Positions 22,621 to 37,600 of a stretch of DNA of 64,000 nt are shown piece by piece (the stretch's first letter is position 1; each line of letters begins with the position of its first letter). The notes below the pieces were generated by a model, which did not search any database, had not been told where the DNA came from, and saw only the letters and a program-made list of their open reading frames with translations. The position numbers were made by a program, and so were the translations under genes. Source of the stretch: Owenia fusiformis (Eukaryota; Annelida; Polychaeta; Sabellida; Oweniidae); assembly GCA_903813345.2 (NCBI GenBank), contig CAIIXF020000011.1, positions 35,560,166 to 35,624,165 of the forward strand, given 5' to 3'.

Positions 22621-25600
22621 ATGAAAAGAAGGAATGCCGATTGCGGCAAACTTCGACGGCCGCTGAAACGTAGTAAAATAACGGAGGGTATCTATGGAAG
22701 GTGAGAAAAATTTCAATATGGCAGATTTTTTTGGGAAATGAAACTCAAATTATTGTACAAATTTAATCATTATATGCATTGTCTATACTATATCTGGATC
22801 ATCAATATCATAAGATGTATCCTCTCAAGTACGTTAATTTGTCTGACCCAACATATTTACTCTTATTTCTCCCGTAAACGTAAAAAACTGATCATTGTTT
22901 TTGCTCATTTTTTGGTTGGAAAATTTTGGAAAAACTGAGATTCATATTTAGTTGTTGTTGGCATTCTTTCATTATTGTTTGCAGCATCATATTTCAAAGT
23001 GCTTTTGTACATTTTTTCCTCATTCAACCTTCAAGGCAAAAATATAGACCATGTACTAGATTCTTCTGTTTGTATCCTGCAGCAGGTACAGTTCATTTCA
23101 ATTGGGTCGATCGTCAGTAAAAGCTGAAAAATGAGCAATGAAGACCGCAGTATCACTGGGTCTGAATGTATTAAGCAGCCTTAGCCACCGTGTCCGTGCA
23201 ACAAGATGGTCTGCCTTTTGGTAGCTGATTTTCAAAAGATATTTTGTTTCTTCTGTTTTATATGGGCCTTTTGCAGACATAGACATTCCCCGATTTCTCA
23301 TTTTATCATTGTATGCATGCAGTTATCACAGAGGTTCTTGATTCAAAAATGCAATGAGCAAGTAATACTCTTTATGAGTGAATTTGCATTTGTAACTGCA
23401 GTGAAACACATTGCAATTGCAGTTGTGCAATACTGTGAAACCCACAAATCCAAACACCTCTCTAAGTATCTGGACACTTCTCAATCTGAATATTTTTTCT
23501 GGTTGTTCATAGCTTTTTTTATTTCATAGGAGGCCCGTAGCCAGGGGGGGTTCGGGGGGTTCGGGCGAACCCCCCCCCTGGCCAAAATTTCTTTCAAAAT
23601 CATGCAGTTTTTCACCATTCTGACAAATTTTTGAGTGATTTTTGGCCATATTTGCCAAAGTGAACCCCCCCCTAGAATTTTTTAGAAAACGAACCCCCCC
23701 TTGGAAAATTCTGGCTACGGGCCAGCATAGTAATAGTAGCTGTTCATAGTAACATTCAGATTAAACAGGTTTTACTGTATAATGAGATATATCCATATTC
23801 TTTACACATTTATATGTTAGCAATGTTATATACATCCTTTAGAACTGCACATACATTGAATAAAGTCACTTTATATAAATGCATGCAAGACACATGTACC
23901 AATTATGTTTTTTGACTGCCATAAATCATCAGTTGCAGGTATTTAAAATTAACAGATTGAACCTATCCCTTTGTCATTATTACATGTACTGTTGTTTAAC
24001 ACACACTTCTGTAAATGGGTTGTTGTATAGCATGGGAAGATAAAACATGATAATAATAATACTGTACTCTTGTTACCATCATCGGTGCTTCATCCATTCA
24101 TTAAACAGTTCACCCTGCAATTAAAGTTTTGGGAATTGCTTGAAGTCATTTCAGTATTTCCTTGAAGAAACATTAGTGACATAACATGTTTGGGAAAAGC
24201 TACAAATTATGTCATTTGAAGAAAAATAAAAGGTCAATTTTTACATAGATATCTACTTTTCCTATGGTTGGTACAGAAAACCTGCCTAAAACGAACACCA
24301 CTGAGATTAGCCAAAAGTGTTTGAATGTTCTAATATACAGGTGTAGCTGTAACTTGTGATATCATTGATATTTCTGGACATCATATGACATGATGTTTAG
24401 CAATGAACTAATTTTGAGAAAAGCTCTTATATATTACCTACTTTAGCTTGAGTCAAACTTTATTACATGTACTTGCTAATTTCACTCTTTTCCACTGCAG
24501 TTTCTATTTTGCTTACAAGTAGGCATGTGGTTGTGTACCTGTGTTAAAGAAGTAGTCAGTCTATGTTTACATGTACTTTAAATTTGATTAAATCTCTTTG
24601 TCTGAGTTTATAATTTATATGTCTGAATTTAGTTCAATCAATCAAAATCTCAATTTATGTATGAATAACTAATCATAGAGTCATGGGAAACACAGGGAGA
24701 GTTATCCATATTAGGTAGAGCATCCAAATGTATAACGCTAAGGTGTCAAAAGTTAGGTAGCCGGTTAGTTCAGTTTTTGACGAGATATGAGAAAGCAAAA
24801 CTTCCTTGTTTAGTGTAAGGTCTAGCTGTAAGATACACGCCCCTCTCCTTAGAATTATAGAAAATGATAAAATATCTTTTAGAAATAAGAAATTCATAGA
24901 CCCCTGGGCAACACTTTTCTCAAATAATCAACTCTGAAACATGAGGTTAATCTGAAAAAGTGAAAATTTACTTGTAAATTTCCTCTACATATTCTTTTAA
25001 CTTCCTAGTTTCATTTTAGTTCATACTTTGTCAACATTTATATTGTGTTTTGTTTAAATAAACATGAGTGGCCGTTTGTGTTGATAAAGTTGTGTTTTGA
25101 ACAGCATACACGCTTGTTCTGAATTTATGAGTAACTGTTTGACTGACTAGTAAAATGGTTGTAGTAACTGGCGTCTATTCAAAAAGAGTACAAACTGTAC
25201 ACTACTTTTTAAAGGCAAATTTTGATTTTTAAGAAGGGTGCCACGGTTTAGGTGAATGACCTTTCATACTTTTATTTTGTGCAAATTCTTTTATTTATAT
25301 TACTTTTATTCACTTATATAGAGGTGTTTCACTTATATAGAGGTGTTTTCACTTTTAGAGGGTCAATTAACTTTTACATATATGGATATGGTTTCACATT
25401 TGAATATAAGAAATTCACTATATAATATAAATTCTAATACTGCAGTGAAAGTAGTGATTTTGGTATATCCTTTGCAAAGTGTAATGTTTTGATCGGTACC
25501 AAAACTGGAATAAAGTTTAAAATCTTCAAAGCATTGAATTAAAAGTCTATTTTGATGATTTATTTGAAAGACATGAAGAACATTTATTTAAATGCTGGTG

Positions 25601-28600
25601 TAATGACTTGTATTTTAGAAAAACAGTTGATCAGTTCAGTATATTTTACATTATATATTTGCACAGAAGTGAACACATATATTTACATTAAAACTTGTCT
25701 CGTTTAAATAGCACTGAGATTGGTCAAAAGTGTTCTGATTAGCAGGTGTTCACATTTCAAAGATTCAAATGTGAATCAATGGGAAATAACAAAAGTGATA
25801 CTAATGTAAATCTTCACATTGAGAGGTGTTCAGAGTTGAGAGGTGTTCAAAATAGAAAGGTGTTTGGAAAAGGTAGGGTATTAGTAGGGTATGTTCTGAA
25901 AAGCGTGTCCATGGGGACAGATTAAAATATAAAAAGTCTGTCATCTATGGAAAAGTATGTCCATATTAAAGGATAACAGTTATATTCATATGGACCTTGT
26001 CTTGCTTCAAGAAGACCTCCTTATCTACTTTACTAACACATTGAGGTACAGTTGGGGGTTGGGGGGGGGGGGGTCACAAGAGCTTGTAGCTGGACTCATA
26101 TGAACTGGAACTATACATATTGAGACAGTGTTGATGAATGCGTAGGTAGAGAATATCAGTGTACATAAACATATAAATTAGCACCCAAAGCAATTAAATG
26201 TTCTCTACTAATCACTGTTGATTGCTTCCTCCTGAAGTAACTCTGAAGAATATTACCTTGAAGGGCAAGTATAAATAATCAGAAGCATTAGACGTTATCT
26301 TAGTCTCTCTTCCCCCATACTCTTTATGGGAGAATATGGATTGATGCAAGGTTATCATTTTAACAATAAGTAAGTTAGAATTGAGTTTTCATCTTGTGGG
26401 GTTCCAAGATGCAAGTGCAAAGTCACACCATACTTGATATTGTCTAATCAACCCAAAAGGAGCAGTTCTGATTTTTGGGGTCACCTTGTATTTCTGCATT
26501 ATTATGTAACATTGTATTTTGCCAAAATATATAACCTTATCCATGGCAACAATGTAAACATGCATTTTGATTTTGATATTTATTTTTTAATAACACAGTT
26601 TAAATTCCAGAGTGAATAATCTTAATCTGACACTATATATGGCAATTTCGAGATATCAGACATATTGAATTTTTTTAATATGGCAGTCTTCAAGGAGATA
26701 AACCTCTATATTTAAATTCAAGTATTTAATTTGGCTATTTTGATTCGCCAAATTAAAACGCTCGCCTTTAAAGTCTTATCTATTGAAAAAAATCTGATAA
26801 ATATCAGGAAGTGAATTTGTATCCTTTGGACTGTGGTTCAAGGTTTCAGTCAACAGTAGTTTTATGTTTTACTCTTTAGTTCTTCCCATAATCTCTAATC
26901 ATAACAGATAGAAAATCCAAGATGAAAAGAATATAATTTGACATATAGTTCACCCTTTTTATGTCCCCACCACATAGTGTGGGGCCATATTGTCGGCCTA
27001 GGCGCGTCTGTCTGTCCGTATGTCCGTCTGTCCGTCCGTCCGTCCGTCCGTACGTCCGGCAGTTTTCTCCAAAACCGCTACAGATATCACCTTCAAATTT
27101 TCAGGGTTAACTTATGAGTGCATCTAGATGTGGATGAAAAAAAATTAACTCGATACCTACTTCCTGTCGGCCATTTTGAAGTCAAATGCTAAAATCCTTG
27201 TCTGCAAACTTTAAGAAAAATGGCTTCACAGTTGCTTTTGAAACTTTAACATCTTGTTCAGCTCACTTCATTCTAGATCTGATTAGGTTTTGGACCTGTT
27301 AGCTCAGTCATGTCAGCCATTTTGAATGTTTTAAGAAAAGTTAGCGCGCGATAATACTTTGTATCATATTGAATGGTGTTTTTCAGTTTTCATACTTTAA
27401 TTATTTTGTAGCTTTATAAATAATTGCAGGTGTACTTTGTTGTAAAAGCCTATGTTATTGTTAACAGTAGTTATATGTGATAATTTTGTAAAAAGAAATC
27501 GGCAAAAACTCATAATCACTTTTTTATTGTCGGCCATTTTGGATTTTCCGTCCTAAAATTTTGTCTGTAAAGTCTTGTCTTCGCATTTTCAGGTGAACCG
27601 TTTGGTAGATCAATTTCAAATTTTCAGGGATGATTTTTAGTATGAAAATCTAGATCTGATTAGTTTTTGGGCATTCTGGGTAAATGTCAAGGCAGCCATT
27701 TTGGATTTTCCGTCCTAAAATCTTGTCTGTAAAGTCTTGTCTACGCATTTCCAGGTGAACTGTTTGGTAGATCAATTTCAAATTTTCAGGGATGATTCTT
27801 AGTATGAAAATCTAGATCTGATTAGTTTTTTGGCATTCTAGATAAATGTCAAGGCAGCCATTTTGGATTTTCCATCTTAAAATCTTGCCCGTAAAGTCTT
27901 GTCTACGCATTTTTTGGTGAACCGTGTGGTCGATCAATTTCAAATTTTCAGGGATGATTCTTAGTATGAAAATCTAGATCTGATTAGTTTTTTGGCATTC
28001 TGGGTAAATGTCAAAGCAGCCATTTTGGATTTTCTGTCTTAAAATCTTGCCCGTAAAGTCTTGTCTACGCATTTTTAGGTGAACCGTTTGGTAGATCAAT
28101 TTCAAATTTTTAGGGATGATTCTTAGTATGAAAATCTAGATCTGATTAGTTTTTGAGCATTCTGGGTAAATGTCAAGGCAGCCATTTTGGATTTTCTGTC
28201 CTAAAATCTTGTCTGTTATGTTTTGTCTACGCATTTCCAGGTAAACCGTTTGGTAGATCAATTTCAAATTTTCAGGGATGATTCTTAGTATGAAAATCTA
28301 GAAGAGAATAGCTTTTTGGCATTCTGGATAAATGTCAAGGCACCCATTTTGGATTTTCCGTCCTAAAATCTTGTTTGTAAAGCCTTGTTTACATGTTTTC
28401 TGGTTAACTGTGTGAGGGATCAATTTCAAATTTTCAGGGGTGGTTCTTAGTATGAAAATCTAGAACTGACTAATATTTTTTGGCATTCTGGGTAAATTTT
28501 AAGGTGGCCATTTTTGATATTCCGTCCTCAAATTGTGTCGGTAAAGTCTTGTCTACTCATTTTTAGGATAACCATTTGACGGGATCACCTATAGGTGGGG

Positions 28601-31600
28601 ACATTTTGTACACATTTGTGTTCTTGTAGTGATTTTCCTGTAGTAATTAGCCAATTTTACTCGCATCCTGTTTGTACAGTACTAAATTATTCTTCCTTGG
28701 ACAAATCTGCATGTAGGAATAGTATAGGAAAAAGCGTGCATGTTTGGTAAGCTACAAATTGAGATTATGATACACTTTTGATAAATAATTGATTGAACAT
28801 CATGATAAGCCATTGTGTTTTATGAAACGCAGACTGCATTTGCTAGTATGACCCATTAGCTTATAGTTTCTCATTACAAGTTCTATATAATGCTTTATAA
28901 CAAAACAAAACAAGTTCTATACGATCTCTCCGTTATTACTAGATAGTGTCGGGATAAAGTAAAATATAACATTTACTAGCTACGTCCGTAACTATATTGT
29001 GTAGAGTTGTAACTCGCCAGAAAAATCCAACTCGAGTTCAACTTGCCAAATATTTCCAAAACTCGAGTAAAACTCGAGTTCATTCATTTCGTCCAGTACA
29101 TATTGTAAACCCGGGTATAAAAAATTACTGTAACTTCAAGCGGCAAGTTTCTCTGGTTTAGTCTCATCTAAAAGGTGTTTAACACGTTGGGGCCATAAGA
29201 AAGTGTGGTATTCATTGCAGTTATCTCATATTTCAATCAAAAACGATCTGGTATGGACGTCACCACATACGGTAAGGACGAGAGATCGCTAGAATCTAAC
29301 CAAACAATATTTTAGAAAACCCAGAAGGGCCCCTCAAATTAATGAGGATTATCTTCATTATTTATACTAAAGACTGCTGGTTATCGATCTAAAGTTAAGA
29401 CTTATGATCTTATTTTAATGATAGATCATCTTTTTTATGTAAAAGTCGTGTAAACGACGTGAGAATAAGGGGACCATTTTACTCAATTTTAGTGACTACT
29501 CTATTATCGCCCGTTGAGTTCCTTCGATAGTCGATCTTTTCTGATTTTTTTGGTGTAACTCTTCATTCCACGATATTTGTTGAACTTTGTGAAGCTTTGA
29601 GAGTGTTTTTAGGTGACGGGCGCTAAATATGGCGATCATTGGTATATTTATTCCACTAATGAAGTAATGTTGCACGATCTCTGGGACCCGAATTCATTTT
29701 ACATGCTTGCAAGATAGGCGAAACTCGCGAGTTGACTCGAGTTATAGCTAGCTCGCGAGTTGAAATAGATTGCGAGTTTCTAGAGGACAACTCGAGCCAA
29801 TGTATAGGCAGCTCTGACGAGCTGTACTCGAGTTACTGACTCGGGAGTTACACCTCTAATATTGTGGCACCACAAGGAAATCAGCTAGAGTTTGCTTCAT
29901 CAAAAATGACAAAATTATTAGATTTTATTCCTCATCTGTTTGATATCTTTTGGCTGAGTTGAGGCCTTGTAATTGGTGATTGTTGGTAGTGTTTTTTTTG
30001 TTTTATTATCAGGCATTATATTATATGGAGTTAGGACAGGTTGTTCTGTGATTTATGGTTGTTATTGAGGGACCGAATCATAAGTAGCAGCATATAGCAA
30101 AGTTAAGTCATGATTCACAAGCTTTCAGTTGCTCCAACTAGATGAAATTATAACCACCATGGAGGTTGATGATGACAAGGTAAATCATGATGTTTATTTT
30201 GTCTAAAAGTAGGAAACAAAGGAACCTTTTTTCTGAATATCATAAAGCAGATAAACACTCATAAAATGTTTTTAGAAAATTGAAAGGGGGCCAAGAAAGT
30301 TAGCATAAAAATTTTGGAAAATATTTTGATATAATCCCAACCAAGTTAATGAGGCTCAAGATATAAATATAACATTATATATGTGGTACAGTTACCGAAG
30401 AAACTAATTGTTAATGTGGATAGCACTATTGAATCAACTTAACATATTTTTATTGTCTCACATGAGGATAACCATAATATCTCTATTTTTCTCAGCCATG
30501 AGTTGTTTCTAATGAGTATCAGTATGATTGTCTCATATTACCTACATAAATTGCAAGTCCTCCATTCCTATGCCATTTGCAAGTCCTTAATTCCCTATGC
30601 TATATACAAGTCCCTTATTCCCTATGCTATATACAAGTCCCTAATTCCCTACATTATTGCAAGTCCCCCTATTAGTGATCCATCTGGGTTCTGTGATATG
30701 CCATGAGGTATACTGTGATATGCTATGAGGTATACTGTGATATGCTATGAGGTGTACTGTGATATGCTATGAGGTGTACTGTGATATGCTATGAGGTGTA
30801 CTGTGATATGCTATGAAGTATATAAGGGTTATGTACTGGGAGGTTTTGGATATTGGGTATATCCTGAGGGATATATGTATATCTCCCCGAGGGACCGAAT
30901 GGACCAAGGGGAGATATAAATATTTCCCGAGGGATAAACCCTATATCCAAAACCGACCGTACATAACTGGTGTATCTCATACTTGAGTGGGTTTGGGGTA
31001 GATATAACCTCTCCACCTTAGTTTTTTGAAGTGTTTTTATTTTCAGTGGTTGTGAGAAATTCTTCTACACTATTTGATTTTCGAATCTGCGGTTAGTTTC
31101 TGCTTCGTTATTATTCAAATGAGTGGCGTTTTCATGTATATTATCCATGTTTTAATCGAATTTCAGTGTCTTTCCATATATTTATTTCTAATTTTTTCGT
31201 CTAGAGAAATTCAACAATGCATCATTATTACACTGCACGAAAAAAAATATATTGAAAAAGTTCCCGGGAGCGGGATGGATATATTATATCTGCCCGCATT
31301 TGGACTGGAGCGGGACATATAGAATATATCCTGCCCGCTCCTCAGATACGATATATATTCCCGGGTGATATCTACCCCAAACCCACTCAAGTATGAGATA
31401 CACTGTGATATGCTATGAGGTATACTGTGATATGCTATGAGGTGTACTGTGATATGCTATGAGGTGTACTGTGATATGCTATGAAGTATACTGTGATATG
31501 CTATGAGGTATACTGTGATATGCTATGAGGTGTACTGTGATATGCTATGAAGTATACTGTGATATGCTATGAGGTAAGGTATACTGTGATATGCTATGAG

Positions 31601-34600
31601 GTAAGGTATACTGTGATATGCTATGAGGTATACTGTGATATGCTATGAGGTAAGGTATACTGTGATATGCTATGAGGTATACTGTGATATGCTATGAGGT
31701 TTACTGTGATATGCTATGAGGTATACTGTGATATGCTATGAGGTGTACTGTGATATGCTATGAAGTATACTGTGATATGCTATGAGGTGTACTGTGATAT
31801 GCTATGAGGTATACTGTGATATGTTATGAGGTGTACTGTGATATGATATGAGGTATACTGTGATATGCTATGAGGTGTACTGTGATATGCTATGAGGTAT
31901 ACTGTGATATGCTATGATGTATACTGTGATATGCTATGAGGTTTACTGTGATATGCTATGAGGTAAGGTATACTGTGATATGCTATGAGGTGTACTGTGA
32001 TATGCTATGAAGTGTACTGTGATATGCTATGAGGTGTACTGTGATATGCTATGAGGTGTACTGTGATATGCTATGAGGTTTACTGTGATATGCTATGAGG
32101 TAAGGTATACTGTGATATGCTATGAGGTGTACTGTGATATGCTATGAGGTGTAATGTGATATGTTATGAGGTGTACTGTGATATACTATGAGGTGTACTG
32201 TGATATGCTATGAGGTGTACTGTGATATGCTATGAGGTGTACTGTGATATGCTATGAAGTATAAGCATCTTAAAAAGTATGAAGATAAGACACCCAAGAT
32301 AAAGACATGATATTGATCAGTAATGATAATTTTTTGTGGCACTAAGCCATTTACAAGCCACTGATTTACGATACAGTACGTAATATTATACTTATTACAA
32401 CTTTATGATTAAAATGTTATGCAAATATTCTGGACAAAATCCAGATCCACGTGGTCGTATTGTCATACAGTGAATAATAAGTTTTCTGATGAATTCATGT
32501 CCAATCTATTACATGTAATAGATAAAATACCAGTTCAAGAGTAGTTGTTGATAAGTTAGTCGTATCTATGTCAAGTTCACATCTCAACGTACAGTTAACC
32601 TGTTTCCCATGAACACCAGTGAAACTCTCTATTGATATAAAAAATGGTACAAGAAATGTCACATTGAAAGGTATTTGAATTAGAGAGGTGTTTGGATATA
32701 CAGGTTTTACTGTACATATAAGTACATGTACGAAATGACAATTGGTGTACAATTGTTGTTCATGTTGTATGTCTACTGATGACTTTTAACATGTTACTTA
32801 TAAGATAATTTGATTGGTTCATCCCAGTCATCTCTATTATTACAGAACAGTGTGCTAAGGCCGAAGTTATAATTTTGTCAAAATATTTGAATATTATTTC
32901 ATATTTTTGTGAGCTGACATATAGACTTTCAACAGGATGGCATACTTTATAAGTATTACGATTACCCTTTTTCCCCATTGCTGATTAAATTAACTGCAAG
33001 CATCCATCGTGAAGATGTTAGGTGAAAATTGATATTTTGCAGCAGTTCCTGAATCATTCACACATGAAGGGCACTGTAGTTTTGTCAGGTTTATTTTATA
33101 TCTAACTTTTATATTTCTATTAGTATTCTATATAATTCCATTGTGATATGAATTGAGGTAATCTTTATATCTAAAATGTAATTATGACAGTATAATTTCT
33201 GATAATTATGTGATCTTTGCAATAGTTAAATATAAACATAGGGAAAAGAATTTGCAATGGGAGACTTGCAAATACCAAAATGAATGAGGGTCTCATTCAT
33301 GTCATAGGGAAAAGCATTTGCAATGGGGGACTTGCAAATACCAAAATGAATGAGGGTCTCATTCATGTCATAGGGAAAAGCATACGCAATGGGAGACTTG
33401 CAAATACCAAAATGAATGAGGGTCTCATTTATGTCATAGGGAAAAGCATTTGAAATGGGAGAATTGCAAGTAATAGAATGAATAGGGGACTCATTCATGT
33501 CATAGGCAAAAGCATTTGCAATGGGGGACTTGCAAATACCAAAATGAATGAGGGTCTCATTCATGTCATAGGGAAAAGCATTTGCAAAGGGAACCTTGCA
33601 AGTAACAGAATGAATAGGGGACTCATTCATGTCATAGGAAATAGCATTTGGAATGGGAGACTTGCAAATACCAAAATGAATGAGGGTCTCATTCATGTCA
33701 TAGGGAAAAGCATTTGCAATGGGGGACTTGCAAATACCAAAATGAATGAGGGTCTCATTCATGTCATAGGAAATAGCATTTGGAATGGGAGACTTGCAAA
33801 TACCAAAATGAATGAGGGTCTCATTCATGTCATAGGGAATAGCATTTGCAAAGGGAACCTTGCAAGTAACAGAATGAATAGGGGACTCATTCATGTCATA
33901 GGAAATAGCATTTGGAATGGGAGACTTGCAAATACCAAAATGAATGAGGGTCTCATTCATGTCATAGGGAAAAGCATTTGCAATGGGAAACTTGCAAATA
34001 CCAAAATGAATGAGGGTCTCATTCATGTCATAGGGTATAGCATTTGTAAAGGGAACCTTGCAAGTAACAGAATGAATAGGGGACTCATTCATGTCATAGG
34101 AAATAGCATTTGGAATGGGAGAATTGCAAATACCAAAATGAATGAGGGACTTATTTATGTCAAAGGAAATAGGGGGCTTGCAAATAACATAAGGAATAGG
34201 CGACTATGAATATCATCTATATTTGAAGCAGATATGATATGAATAGGAATGAATAATTTTTTGTGTAATGTAATTGTTAATTATAGATATTTAATTTCAT
34301 GCTTTCCTTTGTTCTGAACATTCTATTGATTTTCTTCTAGCCTGGAACGTGCTTCTTTAGTTTTCTTTATGTCCATTACCTGCAATAAGATACAGTGTAG
34401 TACTATAGTTGTCTGTCACTTTAGTTTGTGAACTCTGCAGTGGCTTAATGAGTCTAGGGTGTTGACGGATTTTTCATTCCTTTTGCTCTTGACATGTCAA
34501 AGTCACCAGAGCCCTTTAGATTTGTCTGTGAGGTACGACATTAGCCAGTATTCTGTTATTTACAGGTGTAGTCATTCTGCTCATTCATTCTATAACATAC

Positions 34601-37600
34601 TCCCCCTAGAATTCTGTTTCCCCTTGCAGAATTTTCATATCTCACTTGCAGAGTTTTCATATCTCACTTGCAGAATTTTCATATCTCACTTGCAGAATTC
34701 AGCATTTTTACTCATGGAAAACTAGGGGGAGTGAAGCATAATTACACTATTGTTTAAGAGAAGCTTGGAACAAATGTTTTCTAAGTCCCCCTCCCAGTGT
34801 TTTACATGAGATACAATAATACCTCCACTAGGGATATACATGGTACCTATTTTGATTACGATAACCTACATTTTTTGATATGTCTGGTATTTTATATGGT
34901 AACTTTACCACTCTGTTGTGGCACTACTCACAGATCTTGATCTAACATTTTATTTCATGGAGAATATCATAGTAGATCTCATGACTTGGATTTGTTACAT
35001 CTGAGATATCTGAATCTGAGCACCTTAACCCTAGTTCCCCCTCTTCTTTAGGGGAGATATGACAGATTCTCAACACAGAGAATCACCTGTCAATTCCTTT
35101 GACATGCAATCAACTATTATGGTATTTTTGCTTGTATTTTCAGTGCATTTCTATACCTGAAGTTTCTCATGGTCTGGGCACTCGTACTGATGGCTGATTT
35201 TATACTTGAGTTCCGCTTCGAGTACCTTTGGCCGTTCTGGTTACTAATGCGCAGTGTATACGACTCTTTCAAATACCAAGGCCTGGTAAGTATCTCTTAT
35301 ATTGTGTTTTTACGTAGATTTTATAGGTTTATTGAGTAAAGTTTTAGCAAGTGGTTGAAATCAAGTTTAAAGTGTAATGGAGAGAAAGAGCAGTTTACCT
35401 TATTTGGTCAAAAAGCCAGTGAATGCATATCTCTCCAAATAGGCTTTAATTTAGGAAGTTAATTATACTAAAGGTTTCAAAACGTTTACATCTTTCAAAG
35501 AAAATATGTGTTCCCTAGAGCATGTTTTTGTCATTAAGCCAATCAGGTTAATACAAAATGATGACAGATCTGACAGTATAAATTGTAAAAAGATCATAAA
35601 AAGTAAAGAATGTTCATGTGCATACCGTACTCGCCAATTAAGGGTTCCAAATTAGAATCCCTATATACCCAGTTGACCAATCAAGACCAAGGATTCAAAT
35701 CAAGGAAGTTATTTAAAGGTTGAGTTCTTCAATGTAAATGTAGGAATATTTTGAAAATAGATTTAGTTTATACTGTTCTATGTTTCTCCAGATCAAGATG
35801 GAACCAAGGTGTTTAACATCCAGAAAATGGGAATTTAGTTCTTGCAAAGATTAATGAGTAACAAATGTAGCTATCTTATATCTGATAATTAGAAGTCACG
35901 TTTTCTATTAGAAAGTGTTTCAAGTTCTTTGATGGCCAATTGTCATTGTAGCTATTCTTGATGACATTTCAACATGCTATTACTACTTTTGGGTATTTAT
36001 CTGTAATGTTTCTATCTGTGTGAATATCTTTATAAAGTGGAGTGTTGATACTAGTGTACTGGATATGGCATCACTGATGTGAAGGTTTCCGTTGTATAAT
36101 CACTTTTGTTATGTTAACACCTTTCAAATGTAACACCTCATCCTTTTATGAGAACACTTCTGCTGTGTAAACAATGTCATCTTTATAAATATGTTCATTC
36201 TTTGTGAATGTATGGTTTATGCAAGCACATCAAATATGTAAATACCTCCATTTTTAAAATTCTCTGCAATGTAAACAGGTTTTTATGAGAACATTTTTTA
36301 TTTGCAAGCATATTGGACATGTGAACCCATCTACACATAAATTCTCTGCAATGTCAAATGTAACAAGTAAAACGTTTTTGATATCTATATGAAAACAGGT
36401 TTGACTTGTGAACATCTAAGTTACACGAACATTTGTATTTTATGAACACCTCTGCTGGATAAATATCCTTGCTATTTGAACAACCCTAAAACTCAACTAT
36501 AAATGACAATGATTGTATGAAAAGGAGCAAAAGCAGATCATTGCAAACTCATGGTGTATTTATTGCATGGAGTTTTTCATTAACATCTTAGAAAAAACTG
36601 TTTCAATGAAGTAACGTCACAGAATGTAAAACGTGAGTTTGTACTCTAGTTATAACACTACTGACATCATCAATAAGCAGTCATAATTATATGTTACATA
36701 TTCCGTTGTCCTCTAAAAGGCGTTCGGTGAACGTACCTACATGATAAATTCCTTTCTTAGGTAATATAGCCACATAAACTATTAGATGGTATTAAATAGT
36801 TATTACCTAGGTGCCAGTAGGTAGTTACTAGTTTCTGATTTATCTTGGTTTCTATATCATTATAAAGTAAACCCTGTTAAACTGAACACTACTGGAACTG
36901 ACTTAAAGTGTTTGGATCAGAAGGTTTTCACATTTCATAGTTTTTTTATATCCAAATCTTGACATACTGTTATAGTCCTCAAAATATTGTGGAAAATGAT
37001 TGGTGTTTGACATCCAGCGGTTGGTGTTCAGCATTTTATATTCAAATTGTGACATATTGTTATAGTCTTCAAATTTTTCGTGGATAGTGATCGGTGTTTG
37101 GCATTTGGTGGTTGGTGTTAAGCATTTTATATCCAAATCGTGACATATTGTTATAGTCTTCAAATTTTTTGTGGATAGTGATCGGTGTTTGGCATCCAGT
37201 GGTTGGTGTTCAGCATTCAGAATCTGTAACAAATGGCAGGTAGTGACAGTTTGCATTAATGCCTTGTTAAATATGTGAGTCAGTGGGATAAAGCAAAAGT
37301 TGGACCAAGAAAGTGTTCATATTGAGAGGTGTTTGGATTAGAGGTGTTCATATATGAGTAGGTCCATTTGTTGTGTACATGTATATTAAAGTGACTTTCA
37401 AAGACTTTAGAGGATAAAATGAGGGCTTTCAAGAAATACTCCTCAAGAAAATAGTCTTACCTTTCTATTAGGATGGGTTCAGGTACCAAAAACAGCTGAT
37501 TCATGGATATATATCATTTTGAAAATTGGAAGCAAGAACACTTTTTGGAGGCCATGTTTTTTTTACTGTCATGACAAGAAATAGATTATCAAAATGAAAA

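Larger units (their letters stand above)
22701..35143 (+). other. MACO1: Macoilin intron 1, repeat-rich, no nested gene seen
   Basis: Bounded by aggtgag after 22700 and tttcag before 35144. It contains the elements listed separately: MITEs at 23532, 29002 and 34599, a 1.6-kb element at 26961, satellites at 30694-32265, and the 66-bp array at 33241. Pogo/Tigger-like ends recur (near 23760, 24275, 25700, 32590-32715). Between them the DNA is AT-rich without plausible exons. Open frames in the 66-bp array come from its period being divisible by three. Confidence 0.7.

Noticed and set aside
33226-34209. Two long repeat-protein frames on opposite strands
   Set aside because: Produced by the 66-bp array (22 codons per unit). 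Kept as a repeat and a finding, not as genes.
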